Below, piece by piece: positions 24,509 through 33,375 of a DNA stretch of 64,000 nucleotides. Every line of letters begins with the position of its first letter. Position 1 is the first letter of the stretch. The notes beneath the pieces are model-generated. The model did no database searches, was not told the origin of the DNA, and saw only the letters and a program-made list of their open reading frames with translations. The position numbers were made by a program, and so were the translations under genes. Source of the DNA: AC-32 sp035518635 (GTDB lineage Bacteria > Actinomycetota > Thermoleophilia > Gaiellales > Gaiellaceae). The stretch covers positions 93,303 through 157,302 of the forward strand of contig DATIXI010000011.1 in assembly GCA_035518635.1 (NCBI GenBank). The letters run 5' to 3'.

Positions 24509-25192
24509 CTACCTGGCGAGCAGCTCCTCGAGCGGCCGCGCTGCGAGGCCCGCGCTCGTCATTGCGGAGATCCCGAGGAGCGACTCGTCCTCGTCCGTCA
24601 GTGGGAGCGCGTCGAGAACGCGGTCGAGGTGATCCCTGTGCCCCGGGTCGAGCTCGGCATGCTCGGCGAACGTGTGGAACGCCTCCCGCGGATACCCCGT
24701 CCGCTCGACCAGCAGGTCGACGAGCTCCGGGGTCGGCGGGTAGCCCTCCATCACCCCGACGAAGCCGAGGAACGCCAGCGGGTGGTGGTGGAAGAGCCAG
24801 TAGTACTGCGCACCCACGAGCGTCGCGACCGAGGGCGGCGGCACCCGGGAGAGCACCTCGGCACGGGGGACGCCCAGGAGCTCGAGGTCGTCGAGCAGGG
24901 TCTCGTCGTGGCCGCGCTCCTCGTCGACGTGCTCGTCCAGGTACGCGGCGAGCGGCGCGGCGAGCGGGTCGTCACGAAGCTCGCGCGCGCGCCTGCCGGC
25001 GGCAATGGTGAGCGGGACCGTGGCACGGATGATCTGGTGCTGGATGACCAGGTATTCCGGCCAGAGCTCTCTGAGGCGCGGGTGCTCGACGAGCTCCGTG
25101 CACGCGACGGCCATCGGCCCGATCGCGAGCTCGATCTTCGCGCGGAACCGTGTGCTCGCCGTCCCCGGCTCCACGGCCGGAGGGTTCGTCAA
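24509..25192 (-). CDS. Heme-oxygenase-like iron-containing redox enzyme
   Basis: A 227-residue all-helical protein of the iron-containing redox enzyme (PqqC/TenA/HDO-like) superfamily. Metal-ligand motifs are complete: EHVDEERGH near residues 87-95, and EHAELDPGHRDH in the C-terminal third. The helix around EYLVIQHQIIRATVPLTIAAG is also typical. Such enzymes use mono- or diiron centres and oxygen to cut or oxidise small molecules, amino acids or peptides. I chose TTG 25192, which overlaps the pepB stop (TTGA), giving tight coupling to the peptide; a GTG 18 nt later is possible. It is followed by the GMC remnant. Confidence 0.82.
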   Translation of the reverse strand: MTNPPAVEPGTASTRFRAKIELAIGPMAVACTELVEHPRLRELWPEYLVIQHQIIRATVPLTIAAGRRARELRDDPLAAPLAAYLDEHVDEERGHDETLLDDLELLGVPRAEVLSRVPPPSVATLVGAQYYWLFHHHPLAFLGFVGVMEGYPPTPELVDLLVERTGYPREAFHTFAEHAELDPGHRDHLDRVLDALPLTDEDESLLGISAMTSAGLAARPLEELLAR

Positions 25193-25404
25193 TGGATCAT
25201 GTACAGCGTGCGGAGACACGGGTCGGGCTCGCACCCGTCATGACGCCTGAGAGCCTCCCCCAACTGCGTGAGCTTCTCCAGCTCCTCGGGCGTGAATGCC
25301 TCGAGCGCCTCACGGACGTCGTCGTGCACCGTGCTGAGGACGCTCTGCGCTAGGTACTGCGCGAGCTCCGGCGACACCTCCACCGGCCTGTGCTTGTCGT
25401 TCAT
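25189..25404 (-). CDS. Small peptide B (71 aa), putative modified-peptide precursor
   Basis: A 71-residue peptide with a helical, acidic N-terminal part (VSPELAQYLAQSVLSTV), a core motif FTPEELEKLTQLGEAL at about residues 38-53, then a short Cys-containing tail HDGCEPDPCLRTLYMIH. Motif and final Met-Ile-His match peptide A, although their MIH codons differ at synonymous positions. AAGGGACGG lies about 5 nt before ATG 25404. The stop overlaps the start of the iron enzyme. Leader-plus-core layout and context suggest a ribosomally made, enzymatically modified peptide; this is inference. Confidence 0.75.
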   Translation of the reverse strand: MNDKHRPVEVSPELAQYLAQSVLSTVHDDVREALEAFTPEELEKLTQLGEALRRHDGCEPDPCLRTLYMIH

Positions 25405-25428
25405 GACCGTCCCTTCTGGTCGGGCGAC

Positions 25429-25644
25429 TCAGTGAATCATGGCGGCGCGCATGGGAACGGGCGCCCCGTCTGCTTCCATGGCCCCGCCCACCGTGTCGAG
25501 GACCTTGAGCTCCTGGGGCGTGAGCGAGTTGACTGCTGCGTACGTCTTGGGCCCCAGGGCATTCGGATCGACGCCTCGTGCCTTCAGGTACTGCTTGACG
25601 TAGTTCTTCGGCTGCCTTCCTGCGCCCCCGGTCTGGTTCGGCAT
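25429..25644 (-). CDS. Small peptide A (71 aa), putative modified-peptide precursor
   Basis: A 71-residue peptide, the same length as peptide B. The N-terminal 30 residues are basic and polar (RQPKNYVKQYLKARGVDPN). The motif LTPQELKVLDTVGGAM at about 41-56 aligns with FTPEELEKLTQLGEAL of peptide B, and the tail ADGAPVPMRAAMIH ends in Met-Ile-His. ATG 25644 is preceded by GGGGAGGAG, a very strong ribosome site. It is the first gene after the promoter at 25673-25701, with 24 nt to peptide B. No signal peptide. Family not recognised. Confidence 0.75.
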   Translation of the reverse strand: MPNQTGGAGRQPKNYVKQYLKARGVDPNALGPKTYAAVNSLTPQELKVLDTVGGAMEADGAPVPMRAAMIH

Positions 25645-25672
25645 TGCTCCTCCCCTCACGGTCGACGGCGCG

Positions 25673-25701
25673 AATATCCTGGCTCGGCCTTCCCCTGTCA
25701 A
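25673..25701 (-). promoter_or_regulatory. Canonical sigma-A promoter of the peptide operon
   Basis: On the minus strand TTGACA (25701-25696) is followed by exactly 17 bp and GATATT (25678-25673). The start of transcription should fall near 25666, giving a leader of about 22 nt that contains the strong ribosome site. A full-consensus -35 is rare in this window, so the operon is probably well expressed and independent of the upstream regulator gene. Confidence 0.7.
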
Positions 25702-25703
25702 GG

Positions 25704-28559
25704 CTAGGAAGGGGCCCCGGAGTGCTCCTTCGCGAGCCGCCGGACCCGCTCGAACGACACCCGGTTCCCCTTCTTCTCGAAGCGGGCTGCGGCATCGGTG
25801 AATGCCTTTACCGCCTCGTCGCGGCGACCCGCGAGCGACAGCACCTCGGCAAGGTCGGAGAGCGCGTCGCCCTGGGTGTTGAGCAGGTCGGTCGCCTCGG
25901 CGATGCCCACCGCCTCCCGCGCGAGCGCCTCCGCTTCCTCGCAGTTGCCCCGCTCCGCCTCGACCTTCGCGCGGGTGCTCCGCCACAGCACATGAGAGAT
26001 CATGTCGTCGCGCGCCGCCGCCGCCTCGCTCGCGCGGCTGAAACGCTCCGCCTCGTCGTACTCACCGAGTGCGTGGAGTGCCTGTGCGAGGAACCCCGCG
26101 ATCGTCGAGAGAAAGCCGCGCTCGCCCATGCGCTCGAGCGTCGCGTAGCTGTCGCGGAGCGTGGTCGCCGCCCTGTCCGCGTCGCCTGCGAGCATCTCGA
26201 CGTAGAACGCCTCCTGGGCGTAGTTCGCGGCCCACACGGTGAGTCCGAGCTCCTCGATCGCCTGCATGCCCTCGGCCAGGAGCCTCCGGGCCACCTCGAA
26301 CTCGCCCGTCATCGCTTCGAGCACTGCGCGGTCGATCGAGCAGAAGGCCCGGATCGCCGGGTCGCCGCCGGCCGTCTCGAGAAACTCCTTGCAGCGCGCG
26401 ATCCCGTCCTGGACCGGAAGGGGGCCGAAGATCGCGCTGACCATCAGCCAGCCGATGCTCTCCGCCTTTTCCGCGCCGTAGTCCCCGTGCTCGGCGTACG
26501 AAAGCGCGTTTCTCCATGCCTGCTCGGCACGTTCCATGCGGCCCATCACGCCACCCTCGACGCGGCCCACCAGGTTCCACGCCTGTGCGAGGGTGAAGTC
26601 GTCCCGAAGCTCCTCGGCGGCGCCCAGTGCTTCCCGTGCGTCGTCGAGGATGCCCTCGCTCTGCCCGCTCAGCGCCCGAAGCGTGCACAGCCCGAGCAGC
26701 GCGCGCGCCGGTCGTCGGTCGCTGAGCTCGAACGCGTCCTCGAGCGCGCGCCGGCCCTCGGCGACGTACCCGCGGGTCGACCAGAAGCTCCAGAGCGCGG
26801 TCACGAGGCGCAGCATCAGCTCGCCGTCCCCCGTCTCGCGGGCAAACCTGATCGCCGCGCGCAGGTTCGCGTTGTCGTCGTCGAGCCTCGCGAACAGTGC
26901 AGGCTGGTCGCCGGTTCTTGACTCGAGATCGAGCCGCTCCGCCTCCTCCGCGTACCAGCATGCATGGCGCCGCCGCGCCTCGCCCGATGCCTCGAGGAGC
27001 TCGAGCGCGTACTCGCGGATCGTCTCCAGCATCCAGAACCGGGGCTCTCCGTCGGAGTCGGCGCGGCGGCGCAGGAGGCTCTTCTCGACGAGCGAGCCGA
27101 GGCCGTCGAGGACGTCGGTCCCGAGTGACCCGTCCGGATCGCAGAGCGCCTCCGCGGCCTCGAGCCGGCAGCCGCCGACGAACGAGCCGAGCCGCGCGAA
27201 CAGCACCTTCTCGTCCTCGAGCAGGAGGTCGTGGCTCCACTCGATCGTCCCGCGCAGCGTGCGCTGCCGCTCGTCGAGATCCTGGGCGCCGCCGGTCAAG
27301 AGCTTCAACCGCTGGTCGAGCCGGCGCATGAGCGCGGCCGGCGTGAGCACGCGGACGCGCGGCGCGGCGAGCTCGATCGCGAGCGGGAGCCCGTCGAGCC
27401 GGACGCAGATCTCCGCGACCGCCTCCGCGTTTTCCGGCGTGAGCTCGAAGTCCGCCGCCGCGGCGCGGGCCCGCTCGACGAAGAGCCTGACGGCCTCGGA
27501 CTCCTCCACTGGCGTTCCGTTGCCGTTCGGCAGCGCGAGCGGCGGCACCGCGTACGTGCGCTCCCCCGAGAGGTGGAGCGGCGTCCGGCTCGTCGCCAGC
27601 ACCCGAAGGCCGGGAGCCGACGCGAGCAGCCCCGAGATCGCCGGCGCGGCCGCGATCACGTGCTCGAGGTTGTCGAGGAGCAGCAGCAGCTCCTTGTCGC
27701 GCACGTAGTCCGTCAGGGTCTCGAGCATCGTCTCGCCGGGGTACTCGCGCAGGCCGAGCGTCCGGGCCATCGTCGGCACGACGAGCTCCCAGTCTCGGAC
27801 CGGCGAGAGCGACACGAAGAAGACGCCGTTGGGGAAGCGCTCGATCGCCTCCGCGGCGAGCTGGAGCGCGAGCCGTGTCTTCCCGGCGCCGCCCGTCCCG
27901 GTGAGCGTGAGGATGCGCAGGTCCTCGCGGACGAGCAGCTCCTCCGCCTCCGCCAGCTCGCGCTCGCGGCCGATGAACGCGTTCGGGAGCGCGGGGAGGT
28001 TCGTCGGCCGGTTGTCGAGCGTGTTCAGCGGCGGGAACTCACCGGGCAGGCCCTCGATCTCGAGCTGGTACAGGTGCTGCGGGCCCGTGAGGTCCTTGAG
28101 CCGGTGCTCGCCGAGGTCGCGAAGGTGGACGCCGTCCTCGAGGAGCGCGCGGGTCGACTCCGAGACGATCACTTGCCCGCCGTGCGCGGCCGCCATCACG
28201 CGCGCGCCGTGGTGGACGTCGAGCCCCACGTAGCGGTCGCCGATCAGGCGCGGCTCGCCGGTGTGGAGGCCCATGCGGACCCGGATCTCGTAGTCGTCCG
28301 GCCAGTCGTGGCCTGCGAGGGCCCGCTGGGCGTCAGAGGCGCCGGCAACCGCGTCCTTCGCGGAGGCGAACGTGGCGAAGAACGAGTCCGCGAGCATGTC
28401 GACCTCGTACCCGTTGTGCCTGGCGAACGCCTCCCGGATCAGGTCGCGGTGCGTCGCCAGCAGCTCGGCGTAGGCCTCACCCGAGCGCTGCAGCAGCCGG
28501 GTCGAGCCCTCGATGTCGCCGAACACGAGTGTGACCGTGCCGCTGGGTGCTTCGGCCAT
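25704..28559 (-). CDS. Cyclase-homology/AAA ATPase/TPR signalling protein
   Basis: A 951-residue multidomain protein. Residues 1-170 are a class III cyclase homology domain (VFGDIEGSTRLLQ; the second metal site reads MLADSFFATF, with Ala replacing the usual Gly). Residues 195-480 form a STAND/NB-ARC-like ATPase with P-loop GTGGAGKT at 221-228, LLLLDNLEHV and GLPLAIELAA. The remaining 450 residues are TPR-like helices. There is no C-terminal LuxR helix-turn-helix, unlike many relatives. The start is ATG 28559 with GATACT 9 nt upstream. It lies upstream of the peptide operon on the same strand; a link is possible but unproven. Confidence 0.85.
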   Translation of the reverse strand: MAEAPSGTVTLVFGDIEGSTRLLQRSGEAYAELLATHRDLIREAFARHNGYEVDMLADSFFATFASAKDAVAGASDAQRALAGHDWPDDYEIRVRMGLHTGEPRLIGDRYVGLDVHHGARVMAAAHGGQVIVSESTRALLEDGVHLRDLGEHRLKDLTGPQHLYQLEIEGLPGEFPPLNTLDNRPTNLPALPNAFIGRERELAEAEELLVREDLRILTLTGTGGAGKTRLALQLAAEAIERFPNGVFFVSLSPVRDWELVVPTMARTLGLREYPGETMLETLTDYVRDKELLLLLDNLEHVIAAAPAISGLLASAPGLRVLATSRTPLHLSGERTYAVPPLALPNGNGTPVEESEAVRLFVERARAAAADFELTPENAEAVAEICVRLDGLPLAIELAAPRVRVLTPAALMRRLDQRLKLLTGGAQDLDERQRTLRGTIEWSHDLLLEDEKVLFARLGSFVGGCRLEAAEALCDPDGSLGTDVLDGLGSLVEKSLLRRRADSDGEPRFWMLETIREYALELLEASGEARRRHACWYAEEAERLDLESRTGDQPALFARLDDDNANLRAAIRFARETGDGELMLRLVTALWSFWSTRGYVAEGRRALEDAFELSDRRPARALLGLCTLRALSGQSEGILDDAREALGAAEELRDDFTLAQAWNLVGRVEGGVMGRMERAEQAWRNALSYAEHGDYGAEKAESIGWLMVSAIFGPLPVQDGIARCKEFLETAGGDPAIRAFCSIDRAVLEAMTGEFEVARRLLAEGMQAIEELGLTVWAANYAQEAFYVEMLAGDADRAATTLRDSYATLERMGERGFLSTIAGFLAQALHALGEYDEAERFSRASEAAAARDDMISHVLWRSTRAKVEAERGNCEEAEALAREAVGIAEATDLLNTQGDALSDLAEVLSLAGRRDEAVKAFTDAAARFEKKGNRVSFERVRRLAKEHSGAPS

Positions 28560-28573
28560 GTCGCGCGAAGTAT

Positions 28574-29098
28574 CTAGGGGCAACGGCTTTCGAGCCAGGC
28601 GCGCGCCTCCTCGACCGAGCGCAGCCGGACGAAGCGTGGGTCGCCCGCGAACTGCTTCGGCCACTCCTGCCGGTGGCGGAAGTGCCCCCGCGCCATCCAC
28701 GCAAACAGCGACTCGCGGCCCCACATCGCCGTGCGCCAGCTCTCCTTGTTGCCGCTCCACAGCTCGACGTCGCCGCGAATCCGCTCGTCGGTGCGGCGCC
28801 AGAGCCGCCGAAACTTGAGGAGGAACGGCAGGTCGAGCCAGACGATCGTGTCCGCCGCGCCCAGTACCAGGTCGCCGAGCTTGCCCTCGTAGTTTCCGTC
28901 GATCACCCATCCCTCGGGAACGGCGTCCATGGCGTCCCGAACGCGCGCGCGGAACTCCTCGTCGGTCGGCTCGGTCCAGTTCGGCCCATGGTGAAGCGCG
29001 TCGAGCTCCACGTACGGGAGGTCGAGCCGTCGTGCTGCTTCGGCGGCGAAGGTCGACTTGCCCGAGCCCGATGTGCCCTTGACGTTGATGCGCCTCAC
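28574..29098 (-). CDS. Small P-loop kinase, FlaR/adenylate-kinase-like
   Basis: A 174-residue P-loop NTPase with Walker A KGTSGSGKSTFAAEAARR at the N-terminus, WVIDGNY and DTIVWLDLPF as the Walker B-like strand, and an Arg-rich lid (RRLWRRTDERIRGD). It resembles the topology-modulation/FlaR group of shikimate- and adenylate-kinase relatives, whose substrate is not established. The start is GTG at 29098. It is divergent from lhr with 40 nt between, and its stop is 14 nt from the start of the large cyclase/ATPase gene. Confidence 0.8.
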   Translation of the reverse strand: MRRINVKGTSGSGKSTFAAEAARRLDLPYVELDALHHGPNWTEPTDEEFRARVRDAMDAVPEGWVIDGNYEGKLGDLVLGAADTIVWLDLPFLLKFRRLWRRTDERIRGDVELWSGNKESWRTAMWGRESLFAWMARGHFRHRQEWPKQFAGDPRFVRLRSVEEARAWLESRCP

Positions 29099-29126
29099 GG
29101 CAGGACATCCTCGCGCGTGGCGCTGC

Positions 29127-29132
29127 TACCGT
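29127..29132 (+). promoter_or_regulatory. -10 element of lhr
   Basis: TACCGT is followed by exactly 6 nt and the lhr GTG. It lies in the 40-nt gap to the divergent kinase gene and decides the start against the longer upstream frame. Confidence 0.45.
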
Positions 29133-29138
29133 CGAGGC

Positions 29139-32100
29139 GTGGCGCGGACGGGCGATCCGCTGGCGGTCTTCTCCGCGGGGACGCGGGCCTGGTTCGAGGC
29201 GGCCTTCGCCGGGCCGACGCCCGCCCAGGCGCTCGGCTGGCCGGCGATCGCGAGCGCCAGGCACACGCTGATCCAGGCACCGACCGGCTCGGGCAAGACG
29301 CTCGCCGCCTTCCTCTACGGGATCGACCAGCTCGACCCGGAGCCGGGCCAGGGCCTGCGCCTCCTGTACGTCTCGCCGCTGAAGGCATTGAACTACGACA
29401 TCGAGCGCAACCTGCGCGGTCCGCTCGCCGGGCTCGAGTCGAAGCTGCGCGTGGCCGTCCGCACGGGCGACACGCCGCAGAAAGAGCGCGCGGCGATGCT
29501 GCGCGAGCCGCCGGACATCCTGATCACGACCCCCGAGTCGCTCTTTCTCCTCCTCACCTCGCGCGCCCGCGAGATCCTGCGGCCGGTCCGGACGCTGATC
29601 CTGGACGAGGTGCACGCGGTCGCCGGCACGAAGCGCGGAGCCCACCTCACGCTCAGCGTCGAGCGCCTGGACCGCCTCACCGGGGAGCCGGTCCAGCGGA
29701 TCGGCCTCTCTGCGACCCAGCGCCCGCTCGAGGAGATCGGGCGCTTCGTCTCCGGCGCGCGCGAGATCGAGCTCGTTGACGCGGGCCGGGCGAAGGAGCT
29801 CGACCTGACCGTCGTCGTGCCCCTCGAGGACATGCGCGAGCCGGAAGAGCAGCAGTCGATCTGGCCCTCGATCTACCCGGAGATCCTCGAGCTCGTCCGC
29901 GCGCACCGCTCGACGATCGTCTTCGTCAACAACCGGCGACTCGCCGAGCGCCTCGCGCTCCGCCTCAACGACCTCGCCGAGGAGGAGATCGCGCGCGCCC
30001 ACCACGGCTCGCTCGCCCGCGAGCAGCGGGTCGAGGTCGAGGAGCTCTTGAAGAAGGGCGAGATCCCCTGCCTCGTGGCCACCTCGTCGCTCGAGCTCGG
30101 GATCGACATGGGTGCGGTCGACCTCGTCGTGCAGGTCGAGTCGCCCAAGTCGGTCGCGCGAGGGCTGCAGCGGATCGGGCGGGCCGGCCACGAGCTGGGC
30201 GCGGTCTCGAAGGGGCGGATCTTCCCGAAGTTCCGCGCCGACCTGCTCGAGTCGGCCGTGGTGGCGCGGCGGATGCTCGACGGCGCGATCGAGGAGACGT
30301 CGATCCCGCGCAACCCGCTGGACGTGCTCGCGCAGCAGATCGTCGCGATCTGCGCCGACGAGGAGATCGCGGTCGACGACCTCCACGCGCTCGTGCGCGG
30401 CGCCTATCCGTTCGCCGACCTCTCGCGCGTCCAGCTCGAGAACGTGCTCGACATGCTCGACGGCCGCTACCCGTCGGACGAGTTCGCCGAGCTGCGGGCA
30501 CGGGTGGTCTGGGACCGCACGGCCGGGGTCGTGCGCGGGCGGCAGGGGGCGCGCCGGCTCGCCGTGACGAACGCGGGCACGATCCCCGACCGCGGCCTCT
30601 TCGGTGTCCACTTGGTCGACGGCGGCGGGCGGGTCGGCGAGCTCGACGAGGAGATGGTGTACGAGGCGCGGGCGGGGCAGACGTTCCTGCTCGGCGCCTC
30701 CACGTGGCGGATCGAGGAGATCACGCGCGACCGCGTGCTCGTCTCGCCGGCTCCTGGCGTGCCGGGCGCGGTGCCGTTCTGGAAGGGCGAAGGCGTCGGC
30801 CGCCCGTACGAGCTGGGCGAGGCGATCGGTGCGACCTCGCGCGAGCTCGCGGCGCTGCCCGAGGAGAAGGCGGTCGAGCGGCTGCGCGACGAGCACCGGC
30901 TCGACGAGCAGGCCGCCCGCAACCTGGTCACGTTCCTGGCTGAGCAGCAGGCCGCCACGGGCGCCGTCCCGTCCGACCGGACGATCGTGGTCGAGCGCTT
31001 CCGCGACGAGATCGGCGACTGGCGGCTCTGCATCCTGACGCCGTTCGGCGGCCGAGTGCACGCGCCGTGGGCGCTGGCGCTGGGCGCGCGGCTGCGCGAG
31101 TCGCTCGGGCTCGAGACGCAGGCGATCTGGTCGGACGACGGGATCGCGATCCACCTCCCCGACGCGGACGCGGCGCCGCCGATCGACGACGTGCTGCTCG
31201 ATCCCGAGGCCGTCGAGGAGCTCGTAACGCAGGAGCTCGGCGACACGGCGCTGTTCGGCGCGCGCTTCCGCGAGAACGCGGGCCGGGCGCTGCTGATCCC
31301 GCGGCGCCGCCCGGGCGAGCGCACGCCGCTCTGGCAGCAGCGGCTCAAGGCCCAGTCGCTGCTGCAGGTCGCGCGCCGGTACCCCGCGTTCCCGGTCGTG
31401 CTCGAGACCTACCGCGAGTGCCTGCAGGACGTCTTCGACCTTCCGGCCCTGAAGCAGCTGCTGCGGGGCCTGCACACGCGGCAGATCGACCTCGTCGACG
31501 TCGAGACGCTCTCGGCCTCGCCGTACGCTGCCTCACTGCTCTTCGACTACGTCGCGAACTACATGTACGAGGACGACACGCCCGCCGCCGAGCGCCGGGC
31601 GCAGGCGCTCTCGCTCGACCGCGACCTGCTGCGGGAGCTGCTCGGCCAGGAGGAGCTGCGCGACCTGATCGATCCCGGCGCGCTGGCCGAGGTCGAGCAG
31701 CAGCTGCGCGGGAACGCGCGGACTCCTGACGAGCTCCATGATCTCCTGCGCAGGCGCGGCGACCTCGCCGACGGCGAGTACGACGAGGAGCTCGCGGAGC
31801 CGCTGGTCGCAGAGCGCCGCGCGGTGCACGTCCGGGTCGGAAGCGAGCGCCGCCTGATCGCCGCAGAGGACGCCGGGCGCTACCGGGACGCGGTCGGAGC
31901 GATGCCGCCGGGCGGGCTGCCGGAGGTCTTCCTCGAGGCGGGGGAAGAGCCGCTCCACTCGCTCGTCCGCCGCTTCGCGCGCACGCGCGGGCCGTTCACC
32001 ACCGCCGAGGCGAGCGCGCGCTTCGGGCGCGACGTCGAGCCGGTCCTGCGCGACCTCGAGCGCCGCAACGAGCTGGTTCGCGGCGAGCTGCGGCCGGGCG

Positions 32101-33374
32101 GGACGGAGCGCGAGTGGTGCGACCCGGAGGTCCTGCGCCGGCTCCGCCGCGCCTCGCTCGCAGCGCTGCGGCGTGAGGTCGAGCCCGCCGAGCAGGCGGC
32201 GTTCGGCCGCTTCCTGCCCAGCTGGCACGGGATCGACAGGCGAGCCACGCTGCGCGAGGCGCTCGTCCCGCTGCAGGGTCTCGCGCTGCCGGTTGCGCTC
32301 TGGGAGTCGGACGTCCTCCGGCGCCGCGTTCCGGGCTACCGGCCGGAGCAGCTCGACGCGCTCTGCGCCTCGGGCGAGGTCGTCTGGGTCGGCGCAGGGC
32401 TCGACCGGGTCGCCGTGTACTTCCGCGAGGATGCGCCTGCGCTCGGGCCGCCGCCCGCCGCCGACCGTCCGGAGCGCGAGGTGCACGAGCGCCTGCGCGC
32501 CGCGCTCTCCCGGAGCGCGCTGTTCTGGCACGACCTGCTCGCCGACACCGGGCTCGAGGCCGAAGAGGCGCTCCCTGCGCTCTGGGACCTCGTCTGGGCG
32601 GGCGAGGTGACGAACGACGCGTGGACGCCGCTCCGCGCCGGTCGCCGCTATCAGGCGCAGGCCCGGGCCGAGCGGGCGCGACCGCGCCGCTTCTCGCGTC
32701 GCCGCGCAGGGGAGATCACCGCGACGCAGGGCCGCTGGTCCCCGACCGCCCGCCTGTTCGGCGACGCTCGCCCCGACCGGCGTGCGCTCGCGGAGCTGCT
32801 GCTCGAGCGGCAGGGGATCGTCACCCGCGACGGCGTCCGGGCCGAGGGGATCCCGGGCGGCTACGGCGCCGTCTACGGGGAGCTGCGCTCGCTCGAGACG
32901 CTCGGCCTCTGCCGCCGCGGCTACTTCGTGGAAGGGCTCGGCGGCGCCCAGTTCGCGCTCGGGGGAGCGGTCGAGCGCCTGCGTGAGCTGCGGCCGAGGG
33001 ACGGGGAGGAGGCCGAGCCCCTGGTGCTCGCGGCGGCGGATCCTGCTCAGCCCTACGGCGCTGCGTTGCCGTGGCCGAAGCGGGCGGGTGCGCGCGCCGC
33101 GCGAGTCGCGGGGGCACACGTCGTCCTGCTCGGCGGCGAGGCGGCGCTGTTCGTCGAGCGCGGCGGCCGCTCGCTCGTCCCGTTGCGCGAGCCCGAGGAT
33201 GCGTGGATGCGCGAGTCGCTGGCGGCGCTCGTCGAGCACGTCCGGCGCGCCGGTGTGAAGCGCCTCGCGGTCGAGCGCTTCGACGGCGAGCCGGTGGCCG
33301 ACACGGAGATCATGCCCCTGCTGCTCGAGGCCGGGTTCGTTCCTGGCCCCCGGCGGGCGGTGCTCCGGCCCTAG
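29139..33374 (+). CDS. lhr: Lhr-family DEAD/DEAH ATP-dependent helicase (long form)
   Basis: A 1411-residue superfamily 2 helicase. Walker A APTGSGKT is at 47-54, DEVH at 156-159 in the Lhr-specific DEVHAVAGTKRGAHL, and motif VI is QRIGRAGH. The winged-helix and Lhr core domains follow, then a large C-terminal region (about residues 850-1411) as in the actinobacterial full-length Lhr. Lhr unwinds RNA:DNA hybrids and DNA 3'-5' and acts in DNA repair, including damage-induced responses in mycobacteria. The start is GTG with an adjacent TACCGT. The next plus-strand gene, nei, is also a repair gene. Confidence 0.93.
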   Translation: MARTGDPLAVFSAGTRAWFEAAFAGPTPAQALGWPAIASARHTLIQAPTGSGKTLAAFLYGIDQLDPEPGQGLRLLYVSPLKALNYDIERNLRGPLAGLESKLRVAVRTGDTPQKERAAMLREPPDILITTPESLFLLLTSRAREILRPVRTLILDEVHAVAGTKRGAHLTLSVERLDRLTGEPVQRIGLSATQRPLEEIGRFVSGAREIELVDAGRAKELDLTVVVPLEDMREPEEQQSIWPSIYPEILELVRAHRSTIVFVNNRRLAERLALRLNDLAEEEIARAHHGSLAREQRVEVEELLKKGEIPCLVATSSLELGIDMGAVDLVVQVESPKSVARGLQRIGRAGHELGAVSKGRIFPKFRADLLESAVVARRMLDGAIEETSIPRNPLDVLAQQIVAICADEEIAVDDLHALVRGAYPFADLSRVQLENVLDMLDGRYPSDEFAELRARVVWDRTAGVVRGRQGARRLAVTNAGTIPDRGLFGVHLVDGGGRVGELDEEMVYEARAGQTFLLGASTWRIEEITRDRVLVSPAPGVPGAVPFWKGEGVGRPYELGEAIGATSRELAALPEEKAVERLRDEHRLDEQAARNLVTFLAEQQAATGAVPSDRTIVVERFRDEIGDWRLCILTPFGGRVHAPWALALGARLRESLGLETQAIWSDDGIAIHLPDADAAPPIDDVLLDPEAVEELVTQELGDTALFGARFRENAGRALLIPRRRPGERTPLWQQRLKAQSLLQVARRYPAFPVVLETYRECLQDVFDLPALKQLLRGLHTRQIDLVDVETLSASPYAASLLFDYVANYMYEDDTPAAERRAQALSLDRDLLRELLGQEELRDLIDPGALAEVEQQLRGNARTPDELHDLLRRRGDLADGEYDEELAEPLVAERRAVHVRVGSERRLIAAEDAGRYRDAVGAMPPGGLPEVFLEAGEEPLHSLVRRFARTRGPFTTAEASARFGRDVEPVLRDLERRNELVRGELRPGGTEREWCDPEVLRRLRRASLAALRREVEPAEQAAFGRFLPSWHGIDRRATLREALVPLQGLALPVALWESDVLRRRVPGYRPEQLDALCASGEVVWVGAGLDRVAVYFREDAPALGPPPAADRPEREVHERLRAALSRSALFWHDLLADTGLEAEEALPALWDLVWAGEVTNDAWTPLRAGRRYQAQARAERARPRRFSRRRAGEITATQGRWSPTARLFGDARPDRRALAELLLERQGIVTRDGVRAEGIPGGYGAVYGELRSLETLGLCRRGYFVEGLGGAQFALGGAVERLRELRPRDGEEAEPLVLAAADPAQPYGAALPWPKRAGARAARVAGAHVVLLGGEAALFVERGGRSLVPLREPEDAWMRESLAALVEHVRRAGVKRLAVERFDGEPVADTEIMPLLLEAGFVPGPRRAVLRP

Positions 33375-33375
33375 C

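Noticed and set aside
23904..25644. Mycofactocin or PQQ cluster
   Set aside because: An HDO enzyme, a GMC oxidase and small peptides invite the comparison, but there is no radical SAM gene. The peptides also lack the GVY-type end of MftA and the Glu/Tyr pair motif of PqqA.
28560..31475. A minus-strand extension of the cyclase/ATPase gene by about 970 codons
   Set aside because: It lies antisense to lhr and the small kinase and shows only GC-driven Arg/Leu/Glu-rich sequence. The domain match begins at ATG 28559.
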